The notes beneath the pieces are model-generated. The model searched no databases and was not told the origin of the DNA. It saw only the letters and a program-made list of their open reading frames with translations. DNA of 33,540 bases, taken from Planctomyces sp. (lineage in GTDB: Bacteria > Planctomycetota > Planctomycetia > Planctomycetales > Planctomycetaceae). Position numbers and translations under genes: made by a program. The stretch spans positions 1-33,540 of the forward strand of contig SXPC01000167.1 in assembly GCA_005778225.1 (NCBI GenBank). The letters are read 5' to 3'. This document shows, one piece after another, positions 8,251 to 16,300 of this stretch (position 1 is the stretch's first letter; every line of letters starts with the position of its first letter).

Positions 8251-9192
8251 TTAAAACTCACCGATAACTTCTCCATCAGATCTCCGGCAAAGGCGGCTAA
8301 GAGTGCCATCAATGTCCATTGACTCCGAAAGGAAACGAACTCCGCCGTCACCTAACAAGACTTGAGCGCCTCCTTTGTGAAGACTGCTGATGCCTTTCCC
8401 CAGATTCTCGTTCTGTCCGGCCGCTGCGTAGTCAACATTGATCCCCAGGTCACCGCGAGACAAGTTCGAACCGACTGCCCACCATTCGTTTGATGAGCGG
8501 CTTCCAGAACCGATCCAAACCGCCGCCCGAAAGTTCTGGCCATTGGCCGCGGGGCCGCCGTCGCGTTCATTGATAAAAATCGTGTTGGAAAGTCCATCAG
8601 TGATATCGCTGAACTTGGTATAGCTTTCGAAGTAAAAGACACCTCTCCATCGGGGGCCTGAACCAGAGTAAGCAAAAACCTGCCCTTCATGCTCACCCAT
8701 GCCTGTGTAGTTTGAGGTCGCAACCTTGAAAGGTCGCCCCGTTGAAGGATGCCCCCAGTCATTTGAGTTCAGCTCGGGCATGACGTCCGACGGGCATCGA
8801 TAAACCGGAATGGGGGCCTGCAGCAAAGCTCTGACTTGATCAGTCGCTGTTGTGGTGTAGAGACTTCGAAGCGGAACATCGCCAACTCTGAGCGCATCGA
8901 ATAAAGCACCCTGTTCAAGTTGTGGGAGAATGGACGCACCCCATCCCCAGCCTGGCTTCTCGGGAACGCCCGGGCTGGTCAATCCTGCTGGCAAGCGGTT
9001 GAACGTATCATGATAGTTATGAAGCGCCAGCCCAATCTGCTTCAGATTGTTCTTGCAAGTCGAGCGACGGGCGGCTTCGCGGGCCTGTTGGACGGCTGGA
9101 AGAAGAATGGCCACCAGCGTGGCGATAATGGCAATCACCACCAGCAGCTCGATCAATGTAAAGCCTTTTGACCGGTGCATTTGTCGCGACAT
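8251..9192 (-). CDS. DUF1559 protein with prepilin-type N-terminus
   Basis: The N-terminus is a canonical type IV prepilin/pseudopilin signal: a short basic leader, Gly10, then FTLIELLVVIAIIATLVAI with Glu15 at position +5. This is followed by the DUF1559 signature QAREAARRSTCKNNLKQIG and ALHNYHDTFNRLPAG. The C-terminus has HKGGAQVLLGDGGVRFLSES, the H-x9-DG type ending. Cleavage by prepilin peptidase and assembly at the membrane are expected from the signal. The role of these highly amplified planctomycete proteins is unknown to me. GGAG lies about 9 bases before the ATG. With the lipoprotein downstream it forms a two-gene unit inserted between phoH and pgpH. Confidence 0.93.
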   Translation of the reverse strand: MSRQMHRSKGFTLIELLVVIAIIATLVAILLPAVQQAREAARRSTCKNNLKQIGLALHNYHDTFNRLPAGLTSPGVPEKPGWGWGASILPQLEQGALFDALRVGDVPLRSLYTTTATDQVRALLQAPIPVYRCPSDVMPELNSNDWGHPSTGRPFKVATSNYTGMGEHEGQVFAYSGSGPRWRGVFYFESYTKFSDITDGLSNTIFINERDGGPAANGQNFRAAVWIGSGSRSSNEWWAVGSNLSRGDLGINVDYAAAGQNENLGKGISSLHKGGAQVLLGDGGVRFLSESMDIDGTLSRLCRRSDGEVIGEF

Positions 9193-9427
9193 ATGAGAAA
9201 CTCCGTAGAAGAAATGAAATGGGATGGGAGCAAAAGGAACTCATATAAACATATCGCTCATTTAGACCAGCGTCGAGTGGCCGATTGCGATTTCAAGCGA
9301 AAATGCAGCTTTTAATCTCCTTTTGTTGCGAAATATTTCACAATTGACGGGCTGGCTGCAGAATTGTGCTCAAACTGACATTCTCGTGACTGCTGGCAAG
9401 TTTCAGCGTGATTCCATTCGTTGAGGA

Positions 9428-10423
9428 CTACCCAACACCATTCCCAAAATCATCTTCCTCATCCCCACTGCCGTGCATCTCATGCAGGCGGCGTGAGTGT
9501 TCGTCGTAAGCTTTGACGATGTCACGCACAAGCGGGTGACGCACGATATCAGCAGCGTCTAGGCGGATCGAGCCGATCCCATTAATATTCCGCAGGCGCC
9601 GAACCGCATCCGAAAACCCGGAGGTCACCCCCGGCGGCAAGTCGAGCTGAGTATCGTCCCCCGTGACGACGATCCTCGAGCCTTGTCCCATCCGTGTTAG
9701 AAACATCTTCATCTGCGTCACGGTGGTGTTTTGAGCTTCATCGAGAATCATGTACGTGTCGTTAAGTGTCCGACCACGCATGAACGCCAGCGGCAGGATC
9801 TCGATGACATCGCTGTCGATCAGACGCTGGACCTGGTCGTAATCCATCATCTCGCGCATCGCATCGAGCAGCGGTCGCAGGAAGGGGTTGACCTTCTCAA
9901 ACATGTCCCCCGGCAGAAACCCGATTTTCTCACCGGCTTCGACCGCAGGACGCGCGAGAACGATCTTGCGGACCTTCTCTTTCCGGAGAGCCGCAATCGC
10001 CATCGCCACGGCAAGATAGGTTTTTCCAGACCCCGCAGGCCCGCGACAAAAGACGAGATCGTTCTCAAGCATCAGCCGCATATAGCGCTGCTGGCCAGCC
10101 GTCTGCGCGACGATCCGCTTGCCACGATCATTCACTTCCAGCGCAATACTCTGCGAATGGTCTTGTGAAAGAAAGACACTCGCAAGTGCTTCATCAACTT
10201 GCCACGGATGCAGAAACTGCTTCTTCTCGACGACTGTTTTTAGCCGATCGACGACCTTCTCAACCTGATGAACACCTTCACTGTCCCCTTCGAGAATCAA
10301 CTTCCCTTCACGAACAACGCCACGAATCCCCGCCCGTTCGAGCATTCCCCGCAGATAAGCATCATGCGGCCCACAAATGGTCTGGATATGCTTCTGATCC
10401 TGAAATTCAATGGCGAGTTTCAA
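9428..10423 (-). CDS. phoH: PhoH-family ATPase
   Basis: PhoH/YbeZ proteins are P-loop ATPases linked to RNA metabolism together with YbeY. An N-terminal KH-like/PhoH-specific region (about 1-70) precedes the Walker A motif GPAGSGKT (128-135). ARPAVEAGEKIGFLPGD follows, then Walker B MILDEAQN (225-232) and VVTGDDTQLDLP. The length of 331 aa is normal. The start appears to be TTG at 10423: it follows a TGA stop in its own frame, so no upstream start is possible. AAGGA lies about 8 bases before it, and the family N-terminus begins here. The stop of the small upstream gene directly abuts this TTG, which suggests translational coupling. The normal next gene, pgpH, is nearly 2 kb away. Confidence 0.93.
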   Translation of the reverse strand: MKLAIEFQDQKHIQTICGPHDAYLRGMLERAGIRGVVREGKLILEGDSEGVHQVEKVVDRLKTVVEKKQFLHPWQVDEALASVFLSQDHSQSIALEVNDRGKRIVAQTAGQQRYMRLMLENDLVFCRGPAGSGKTYLAVAMAIAALRKEKVRKIVLARPAVEAGEKIGFLPGDMFEKVNPFLRPLLDAMREMMDYDQVQRLIDSDVIEILPLAFMRGRTLNDTYMILDEAQNTTVTQMKMFLTRMGQGSRIVVTGDDTQLDLPPGVTSGFSDAVRRLRNINGIGSIRLDAADIVRHPLVRDIVKAYDEHSRRLHEMHGSGDEEDDFGNGVG

Positions 10424-10651
10424 TCAATAATTCCTTCGGAGGTTGATCATCAAATTTATTCCGTTTGACAAAACAGTTCCCACTACGTACCAAATGACGC
10501 GAAGAGCGGATATGTAAAGTAGGAAGACAATCCACGACACCAACCTTACGTCGTCAGTCATACAAACAGCAAGCTGAATGAAAGAAGCGAGTAGTTTGAG
10601 GGTGAGAAGCCAGGCAATGAACAGGGCCAAGAATACATGCAGGAAATTCAC
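10424..10651 (-). CDS. Small hydrophobic membrane protein upstream of phoH
   Basis: I recognise no family. The 75-residue product is strongly hydrophobic, with two probable membrane helices at about 3-30 and 37-63 (FLHVFLALFIAWLLTLKLLA; WIVFLLYISALRVIWYVVG) and a basic end, INLRRNY. The start is a GTG at 10651 with a good AAAGGA site six to seven bases upstream, which argues that it is translated. Its TGA stop is immediately followed by the TTG start of phoH, so it is probably the first gene of the phoH transcript and may set the rate of phoH initiation. A perfect 8-bp hairpin lies in its leader at 10680-10708. It could be a leader-type coupling gene and not a functional membrane protein. Confidence 0.6.
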   Translation of the reverse strand: MNFLHVFLALFIAWLLTLKLLASFIQLAVCMTDDVRLVSWIVFLLYISALRVIWYVVGTVLSNGINLMINLRRNY

Positions 10652-10679
10652 AGTGAATCCTTTCTTCGTGTCGACATCT

Positions 10680-10708
10680 CCTGCACGTTACCCTCTTAAT
10701 CGTGCAGG
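10680..10708 (-). promoter_or_regulatory. Leader hairpin upstream of the small gene/phoH unit
   Basis: CCTGCACG (10680-10687) and CGTGCAGG (10701-10708) form a perfect 8-bp stem with a 13-base loop, about 30 bases before the GTG start on the minus strand. There is no T-run, so it is more likely a 5' UTR structure or a protein site than a terminator. Confidence 0.5.
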
Positions 10709-10795
10709 TAGAATCAAGACGCTACAATGATAACTCTCGGCCCACCTCCGTACAGAGTTTTGTGTGGTCAACTCAGGGTTCAATCACCGAAAAAA

Positions 10796-11070
10796 ACTAA
10801 CCACGGATGAACACAAAAAAACACGGATAGAGAAGACATAAGAGCCGCAGGTGATTGTATAGAACAAGAAGTCAGAAACGTGATCCCTGCCATTTGGTTT
10901 TATCAGTGTCCATCCGTGGTTGGTTTCTGCTCTCCAACTCTGTGCCCTCTGTGTCAAAAGTCTCCTACGCTCAGAACAAGAGCGTTTGAACTGCAGATGA
11001 ACGCACATCAGAATCAGAGTGATTCCAATCTTATCTGTGTCGATCTGTGTTCATCCGTGGTTCAAATCTT
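10796..11070. repeat. Double inverted repeat, family A (copies A4a and A4b)
   Basis: Two family A palindromes stand side by side. A4a has arms at 10796-10836 (CACGGATGAA, CACAAAAAAA, CACGGATAGA) and 10901-10926. A4b has arms at about 10985-11015 (TGCAGATGAA, CGCACATCAG) and 11031-11070 (on the other strand CACGGATGAA, CACAGATCGA, CACAGATAAG). A CTCTGTG tail lies between them. Together they fill the ~450-bp spacer upstream of the phoH unit; no gene is seen there. Confidence 0.85.
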
Positions 11071-11099
11071 TTGACGGTCTTTGGCGAACGACACCCCAC

Positions 11100-11789
11100 C
11101 TACTGCGGAAGTTCGCGATTAACCGGCAGTTGTTCCCCCGTGATCAGGTCGACGCCGCCCCATTCCTGGCTGGTGTCTGAAAACGCATAGTAATAAGTCT
11201 GTCCATCAGTCAGCGTGGCGAAGTAGTTCCCCACAGCGACCTGTGCCACTTGTCCTGCTGGCAAGGCAACACGGTCCCATTTGCCATGTTCGCCAGAGAA
11301 CGCGAAGCCGACGTTTTTATGCTGAGCTGCCATCGAGTAATTCCCCATCGCAGGCTGTGGGCCGAATTCGCCGGGATTCAACAGGATCTGTTCGTTGGAG
11401 ATCTGGATCTTATCCCATCGGCCGGCTTTCTCACCAAACCCGTACAGCCAGCGACGCACGCGAAAGCCCGCATTCCCGTTTCCAACAGCTGCAGAGACTT
11501 CGGAGATATCCCCTTCTTCCAAATCCACAGACGACCACTTGCCGGTTGTCACACTGAAAGCCCAGACACGTTTTCCCGATTTGGGGACAATCACAATGAT
11601 GCCCTTGCCTTGAGAGATTGTTGACTGTGCAAAAGCTCCACTGCCTCCGACGAAAGGGCTGACCTGCTGGACTGTGGTTTCAATCATCGGCGGCGGAGTA
11701 ACAAATTGCTGACTGCCATTTTGAGCCCAGGCAGTCATTTCGCAGTGGATGGCAATCGTCAAAAAGAGGACGCAGGTGGTTCGTCTCAT
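11100..11789 (-). CDS. Secreted protein with four ~43-residue repeats
   Basis: I do not recognise a named family. A signal peptide (about 1-23, ending MTAWAQ) is followed by a short linker. Four copies of a repeat with the pattern aromatic-A/G-F-S/G ... W-x-x-V/I-x-L ... G/E then follow: about 73-94 (VWAFSVTTGKWSSVDLEEGD), 112-134 (LYGFGEKAGRWDKIQI), 158-180 (GFAFSGEHGKWDRVALPAGQ) and 199-219 (YYAFSDTSQEWGGVDLITGE). The ~43-residue spacing and the strand-turn-strand-Trp pattern suggest blades of a small beta-propeller or a beta-repeat solenoid. Four blades would be a low number, so pairing of two molecules is possible. GGAG lies 7 bases before the ATG. It is a single gene, convergent with nothing, ending beside the A4 repeat. 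Confidence 0.8.
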   Translation of the reverse strand: MRRTTCVLFLTIAIHCEMTAWAQNGSQQFVTPPPMIETTVQQVSPFVGGSGAFAQSTISQGKGIIVIVPKSGKRVWAFSVTTGKWSSVDLEEGDISEVSAAVGNGNAGFRVRRWLYGFGEKAGRWDKIQISNEQILLNPGEFGPQPAMGNYSMAAQHKNVGFAFSGEHGKWDRVALPAGQVAQVAVGNYFATLTDGQTYYYAFSDTSQEWGGVDLITGEQLPVNRELPQ

Positions 11790-12213
11790 GAGGAAACTCC
11801 GTTCGTAGAGGCTGGAATCGGAAGTGACAACATGATTAGCTCACACAGCAGCTCCCATGTCAAAACGAATTTCAACGCGGAGTTTCTCAGGTTATCCCAT
11901 CAAATTCTTCAAAAGCGTTCTAGAATTTGAAAGGGATCGCATCGGAGTTCGTCTTCCCGTCGAAAACAGGGTGGTTGTTCACGGGACTTGAAAATATCAC
12001 GGCCCGGGTCTGCACATTTCCTCATCAATTCTTCCCATCTCCATGGCAATGATCTTCACGATCATTCACTAGATTTCGCGAAGTCCGGTCAACGAGGGAA
12101 ATTGTACCGGCTAATAACAAATTCAGTTCGCGTGTTGAATTAAAATTACTTATGGCACATGCATTGCCAATAAGCCATTCTGAAGTTCAAACCGAACTTT
12201 TCTGCTGCAGGAT
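11790..12213. other. Intergenic region without a gene
   Basis: No convincing gene is seen between the divergent genes at 11789 and 12270. The only local structure noted is a perfect 7-bp hairpin, AATGATC-ttcac-GATCATT, at 12048-12066, without a T-run. Confidence 0.5.
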
Positions 12214-12241
12214 CTGTCAAATTCATAACGATCTGCATAAT
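12214..12241 (+). promoter_or_regulatory. Candidate sigma-70-like promoter for the 12270 gene
   Basis: CTGTCA (12214-12219), a 16-bp spacer and CATAAT (12236-12241) resemble -35 and -10 boxes. They lie about 30 bases before the ribosome site. The -10 box is identical to the one proposed for cysK. An in-frame ATG at 12240 overlaps the -10 box, which argues against that start. Confidence 0.4.
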
Positions 12242-12269
12242 GAAGCAGCAGACTGATAAAGGAAAAACC

Positions 12270-12584
12270 ATGATTGCCGCCACCCGATTGCTCGAAGATC
12301 TTCCGCTCGAAGAGCGGTTCGAGTCTTCACCACCCCCAAACCTCCGGCCATTGCTGGACATTCCTCTCAACCATGTCCGCGAAGCGATTGCGCTCGTGAC
12401 TGATTACGAGTTGGCCCAGATGGATAATGATGGTCTGATGTCGTTGATTCTCGATACCCAGCTTCCCGCGGACGCTGTCTCCGCCCAGGTGGCCTTTGCT
12501 TGTCGCGCCGCCTCTCTTCGTCAAATGAGCCGTCAACAACTGCTCAAACTGGCTACCGACGCCCGCAATTTCTGCCAGCGTTAA
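12270..12584 (+). CDS. Hypothetical cytoplasmic protein, 104 aa
   Basis: I recognise no family. The product is mostly helical by eye, with a short acidic N-terminus, a Pro-rich turn (SSPPPNLRPLLDIPLNHV) and a C-terminal helical half (AVSAQVAFACRAASLRQMSRQQLLKL). It has no signal peptide or membrane helix. The start at 12270 is chosen because AAAGGA lies six bases upstream and because the earlier in-frame ATG at 12240 falls in the candidate -10 box. It is a single gene ending 49 bp from the convergent macro-domain gene. Its function cannot be inferred. Confidence 0.6.
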   Translation: MIAATRLLEDLPLEERFESSPPPNLRPLLDIPLNHVREAIALVTDYELAQMDNDGLMSLILDTQLPADAVSAQVAFACRAASLRQMSRQQLLKLATDARNFCQR

Positions 12585-12633
12585 TCGCCTTTTGTCCTCG
12601 TCGATTGGTCTTCCCAGGTTCGCGTTACGCGCG

Positions 12634-13107
12634 TTAATCGGTACGGCGACGATAAAGCACCAGGACCGCTCGTCCACCCACCTCGGCGTGTTCCAACTCA
12701 TCGCTCAGAATCCGTTTTGCCTCCGGCTCCCGGAAACTGCCTGACCCTGCGCCGATGAGCGGGAATGCGATCGACTCGAAACCCTTCTCCTGCATGATCA
12801 TCAGGGCGTTTCGAACCGACTGCCGAATGGACCATTCGCTGGCCATCCAGAACAAATTGATGCCCGCCACGTGGATGATCCCCTTGTACGGAAGTCTTCC
12901 GGCGGACGTCAGAACAGCCCGGCCCAGAGGAATCGGCCCCAGCCGTCCAACCTCTCGAAAGGGTTGATTCCCGGCTTTCTTTTTGATCGCACCTGAAACT
13001 CCCTGGGGCAAAAGCAGCCACCAGGGAATGACATTCCTGTTCCAGGCGTTGACGATGACTTCGACATCCTGGGCGAGAAGATCGCCCTCGACGATTTCAA
13101 ACTGCAT
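12634..13107 (-). CDS. Macro-domain protein (ADP-ribose binding)
   Basis: The whole 157-residue protein is one macro domain. Hallmarks are VEVIVNAWNRN near residue 15 (usually IVNAAN), the LPQGVSGAIKKKAG loop (usually GGGVdgAIh), PLGRAVLTSAGRLPYKGIIHVAG, and the phosphate-binding loop FPLIGAGSGSF at about 114-124. Macro domains bind ADP-ribose or its O-acetyl esters, and many remove ADP-ribose from proteins or nucleic acids. The usual Asn-Asn pair of the first loop is partly changed (NAWN, then LPQGVSG in place of a glycine triplet), so catalytic activity is uncertain. It lies just upstream of a family B palindrome. It shows no link to NAD or toxin-antitoxin partners nearby. Confidence 0.88.
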   Translation of the reverse strand: MQFEIVEGDLLAQDVEVIVNAWNRNVIPWWLLLPQGVSGAIKKKAGNQPFREVGRLGPIPLGRAVLTSAGRLPYKGIIHVAGINLFWMASEWSIRQSVRNALMIMQEKGFESIAFPLIGAGSGSFREPEAKRILSDELEHAEVGGRAVLVLYRRRTD

Positions 13108-13129
13108 GTTCGTGTTTCACGGAAGAGGA

Positions 13130-13343
13130 GACTGGAACGCAGAGAGAACAGAGTTGAGCAGAGGTCGCGGAGATTCACCAGAGCCCTTAACGCGAAGACG
13201 CAAAGTGAGATTCATAGGTTGCTGGTAAGGTGTTGCGAACCGCACCAATTGTGCATCCTTTTGCATCTCTGCGCCTTCGCGTTAATTCATTCTCATTCTC
13301 CTCTGCGATCTCTGCTTAACTCTGTTTTCTCTGCGTTCCAGTC
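13130..13343. repeat. Long nested inverted repeat, family B (copy B1)
   Basis: The outer arms, 13130-13172 and 13301-13343, are 43 bp with only four differences. All four are G on the left and T on the right, so they are wobble-compatible on a plus-strand RNA. The arms start GACTGGAACGCAGAG and carry CAGAG words 9-10 bp apart. A second nested pair, TTAACGCGAAG (13188 on) and CTTCGCGTTAA (up to 13285), is inside. The repeat ends four bases before the ccsBA stop codon. Confidence 0.9.
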
Positions 13344-13347
13344 TTAG

Positions 13348-16300
13348 TCATGCCAGCACCTTGCGCGACGCCCAAACCTTCGTCGGCAGCATCCCCAGGC
13401 CAATCACCACCAATTGGCTGATCACAAAGATCGCCAGGTACATCAGGACTCCTTCGGTGAAGCCGTAGCTGTGCAGACCGACGCCGAGTTCGTTGACGCC
13501 GAACCAGGACCAGCAGGTCGCGATGTTGCCCGCGACCGCGAGAATCGCGAGCCCCTTACCCTTCGCCAGGCCATCCCAGCGGGCATGCAAAACAAGGGCA
13601 TTCCACAGCACGATAATGAGCGCGCCGTTTTCCTTAGGATCCCAGCCCCAGAAGCGACCCCAGCTGTCGTCCGCCCACAGTCCACCGAGGACGGTTCCAA
13701 CGAAGCTGAAGAAGAGAGCAAAGCAGAGGGAGCCGTAAATGGTCGTCAGCAATTGTTTGGCGTCGAGCTTGCCAAGGGTCGACGTGAAGACGCCACGCAG
13801 GATATAGACAACTCCGAGCAGCCCGCCGATAAAGGTCGCTGCGTACCCGAGCGTCACCGTCACAACGTGCGTCGCCAGCCAGAACTGGGTATCGAGGACA
13901 GCTTGAAGGACCGTCATCGTATCACCGGTCGCAGCCAACCCGCCCCCCATCCAGAGGCCGTCTGCAATCAGGATCGTGGCAAACCCAGCGACCGCGGCAA
14001 TGATGTTTCCAAGGCCATGTTTGAGAATTGGCTCGAGAAGAAGCCCCGCCAGAACGCCCGCCCAGCCGATGAAGATCGCCGAGCTGTAGAGGTTGGTGAC
14101 CGGAGGTCGCCCAGAAATATACATCCGCGCGACGAGAGCAAAAATGTGGACGGCAAAGGTGATGATCAGAATCCCCGTCGCCCCGGTATTGAAAGCACGA
14201 CTCAACGGACGCGAGTTGAACGCGACCCAGCCGAGCAGAACACAAACCAGAGCCGCCAGGTAATTCACACCCGAGTAGTAGAACGGCGAAGTCGCGTTGA
14301 AGTAGTACTCGAAATTCACCTTCGAGGGCTGGTAATCTTTCGGTTTGGCAGTGGCGAGAAGTTTGTGATAGTCCGCGACAGCCGTGTTGAAGGCGGCGAT
14401 GGCTTTCGCATTTTCTTCCGCATTCTTGTCGACACCCTTCTCATCTTTCTCGACGTTGTAATCGCCATAGGTCGACAGCATCTCAACGAACTTCTCGTTG
14501 AACTCGTTCCCTTTCTGTTCTGCAAACCAGGTCACCAGCAGGTTGGTCATCCAGGCTTTGCGGAACGTCGTCCAGTTGCCCGCTTCATTCTCGACTAGAG
14601 GATAAACAACATTGAGCAACTGATGGCTGGCCCATTCTGTTTTGACTTTCGCCCAGTCGATGTCCTTTGAAGGCGGAATCACGAGTGGTGGGTTCAGGGC
14701 ATCAAAACGCCGAATGGCTCCGAGTGCTTCGGCGATCTGCTTCCAAATGGTTTCCGGGTTCGGATCAATCTCTGGCGGCGAGAAGGTCATGCGGACCATC
14801 AGGAGTGTGTTGAGCTTGCCGTAGAGCTCTTTGAGTTTTCGCTGATAGGGTGAGAACGTCAGATTGCTGAGTGTTCCCGCTTCGACTTGTTCGTTGATCG
14901 ATTTGATCTCTGCATCGAATTTATCCTGATGCAGCATGATTTCAGCGGGCGAATAGACGTGAACCTTTCGCTTGGGCAGTTGCAGCAGGGCGAGCACTTC
15001 GTCGTTATCGATCTTCAACACACGATCATGTTCGGCAATATCCGGACGGGCAATCAAATCGAGCAGCCACTGGGTGGCGGTCACCGTCACCAGCTTGACA
15101 TCCTTGTATTCACCATCAATAACGCCGCCGGGGATAGGGTTGCCGACGTCATCGAGCTTGATTTCGACGGGACGCCATGCCGTTTCGCGTTGATTCAGAA
15201 TCCGCAGCGTGTTCCGGGCCAGCGTATCGATCGGCTTGGTACGCCCTTCGTAAACGATCGGAATCTCACCGAACGCAACAATATGAGGCGCATCCGCAAC
15301 GTCCTTTTGAGGACGAAGTTTGGAAAGGATGTAACCTCCGAAGGTCACAACCAGAATGGTGGTCAGCCCGATCGCCCAGGCCGGTTGTCGGTAGCGAGAC
15401 GGAACTGGTGCATCGTCTTCACCAGCCACGCGAGCAGGAGCCGCCTGCCGATTCAGAAACCGAGTCAGCGTCAGAATAAACTGTGCGAGCATCCCGATCG
15501 CGACGATCATGCACGCGACGTAGGGCATCATCCAGCCTTCGTTGCTGGTGACCGAGAGGACGGTCGATTCCCGCATCATCCCGAGAGCCGGGGCAGGGGG
15601 ATTGTAGCCTGACTGGTAGAACGTCTCGCCGGCGAATCGCAGGGGATTGTTCATCCAGATGTGAGCCTGACGGGTCGAGTTGTCTTTCAAGTCGACAATC
15701 TGCACATCCGACGAATAGTTGCGCGGCGTATTGGTGCCGACATAGTCATCACGAGAGACGTCAATCAGATGAACCGAGTAATCCTTATAGTGACGTTCAA
15801 ACCGCATGCCGACGTCGTAAGTCTTCTCGCCGATCTGAATCGGCTGCTCTTTGGTGAAGAGGGTAAACAGCCAGGTTCCGAGGCTGTCGCCCGTCTTCGT
15901 ATCGATCAGTTCTGCAACGAGAGAGGGCATATCAACACGCCCACTATCGACGCCAGTAATGGGAGCGACTTCTTCCGCGAAGATCTTGGCCCCCTGGCCT
16001 TTATTCGCGAGGGGCGTCTCACCCTCTTTGAGTTCACGCACATCAGAGTTCACCATATAACGCAGAGGCTTGATGGTGAAGGGTAACTGGGCATCACTGA
16101 GTGTCGTATCGATCTTCTTGAGAAGTCCAGCCGGGACCGTCACTTCGGTATCCGTGTCAGGAGCAGAGCGGTCGATGATCGCCAGTTCGTAATCGCGAAT
16201 ATCTTCGGCGTAGTTTTTCGTTTCCCCTTCTTCCAGTCGCATCTGCGACTCAACGTGATTCATGTGGACGTTCAACTCATTGGCCATCAACAGGAGCACG

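Noticed and set aside
2616..11070. Family A repeats as a CRISPR array
   Set aside because: The units are 10 bp, immediately adjacent and inverted, without unique spacers or cas genes.
13414..14598. Long plus-strand frame (394 codons) opposite ccsBA
   Set aside because: The minus strand carries clear CcsA motifs; the plus frame is charged, Arg/Asp/Glu-rich antisense translation without any fold signature.
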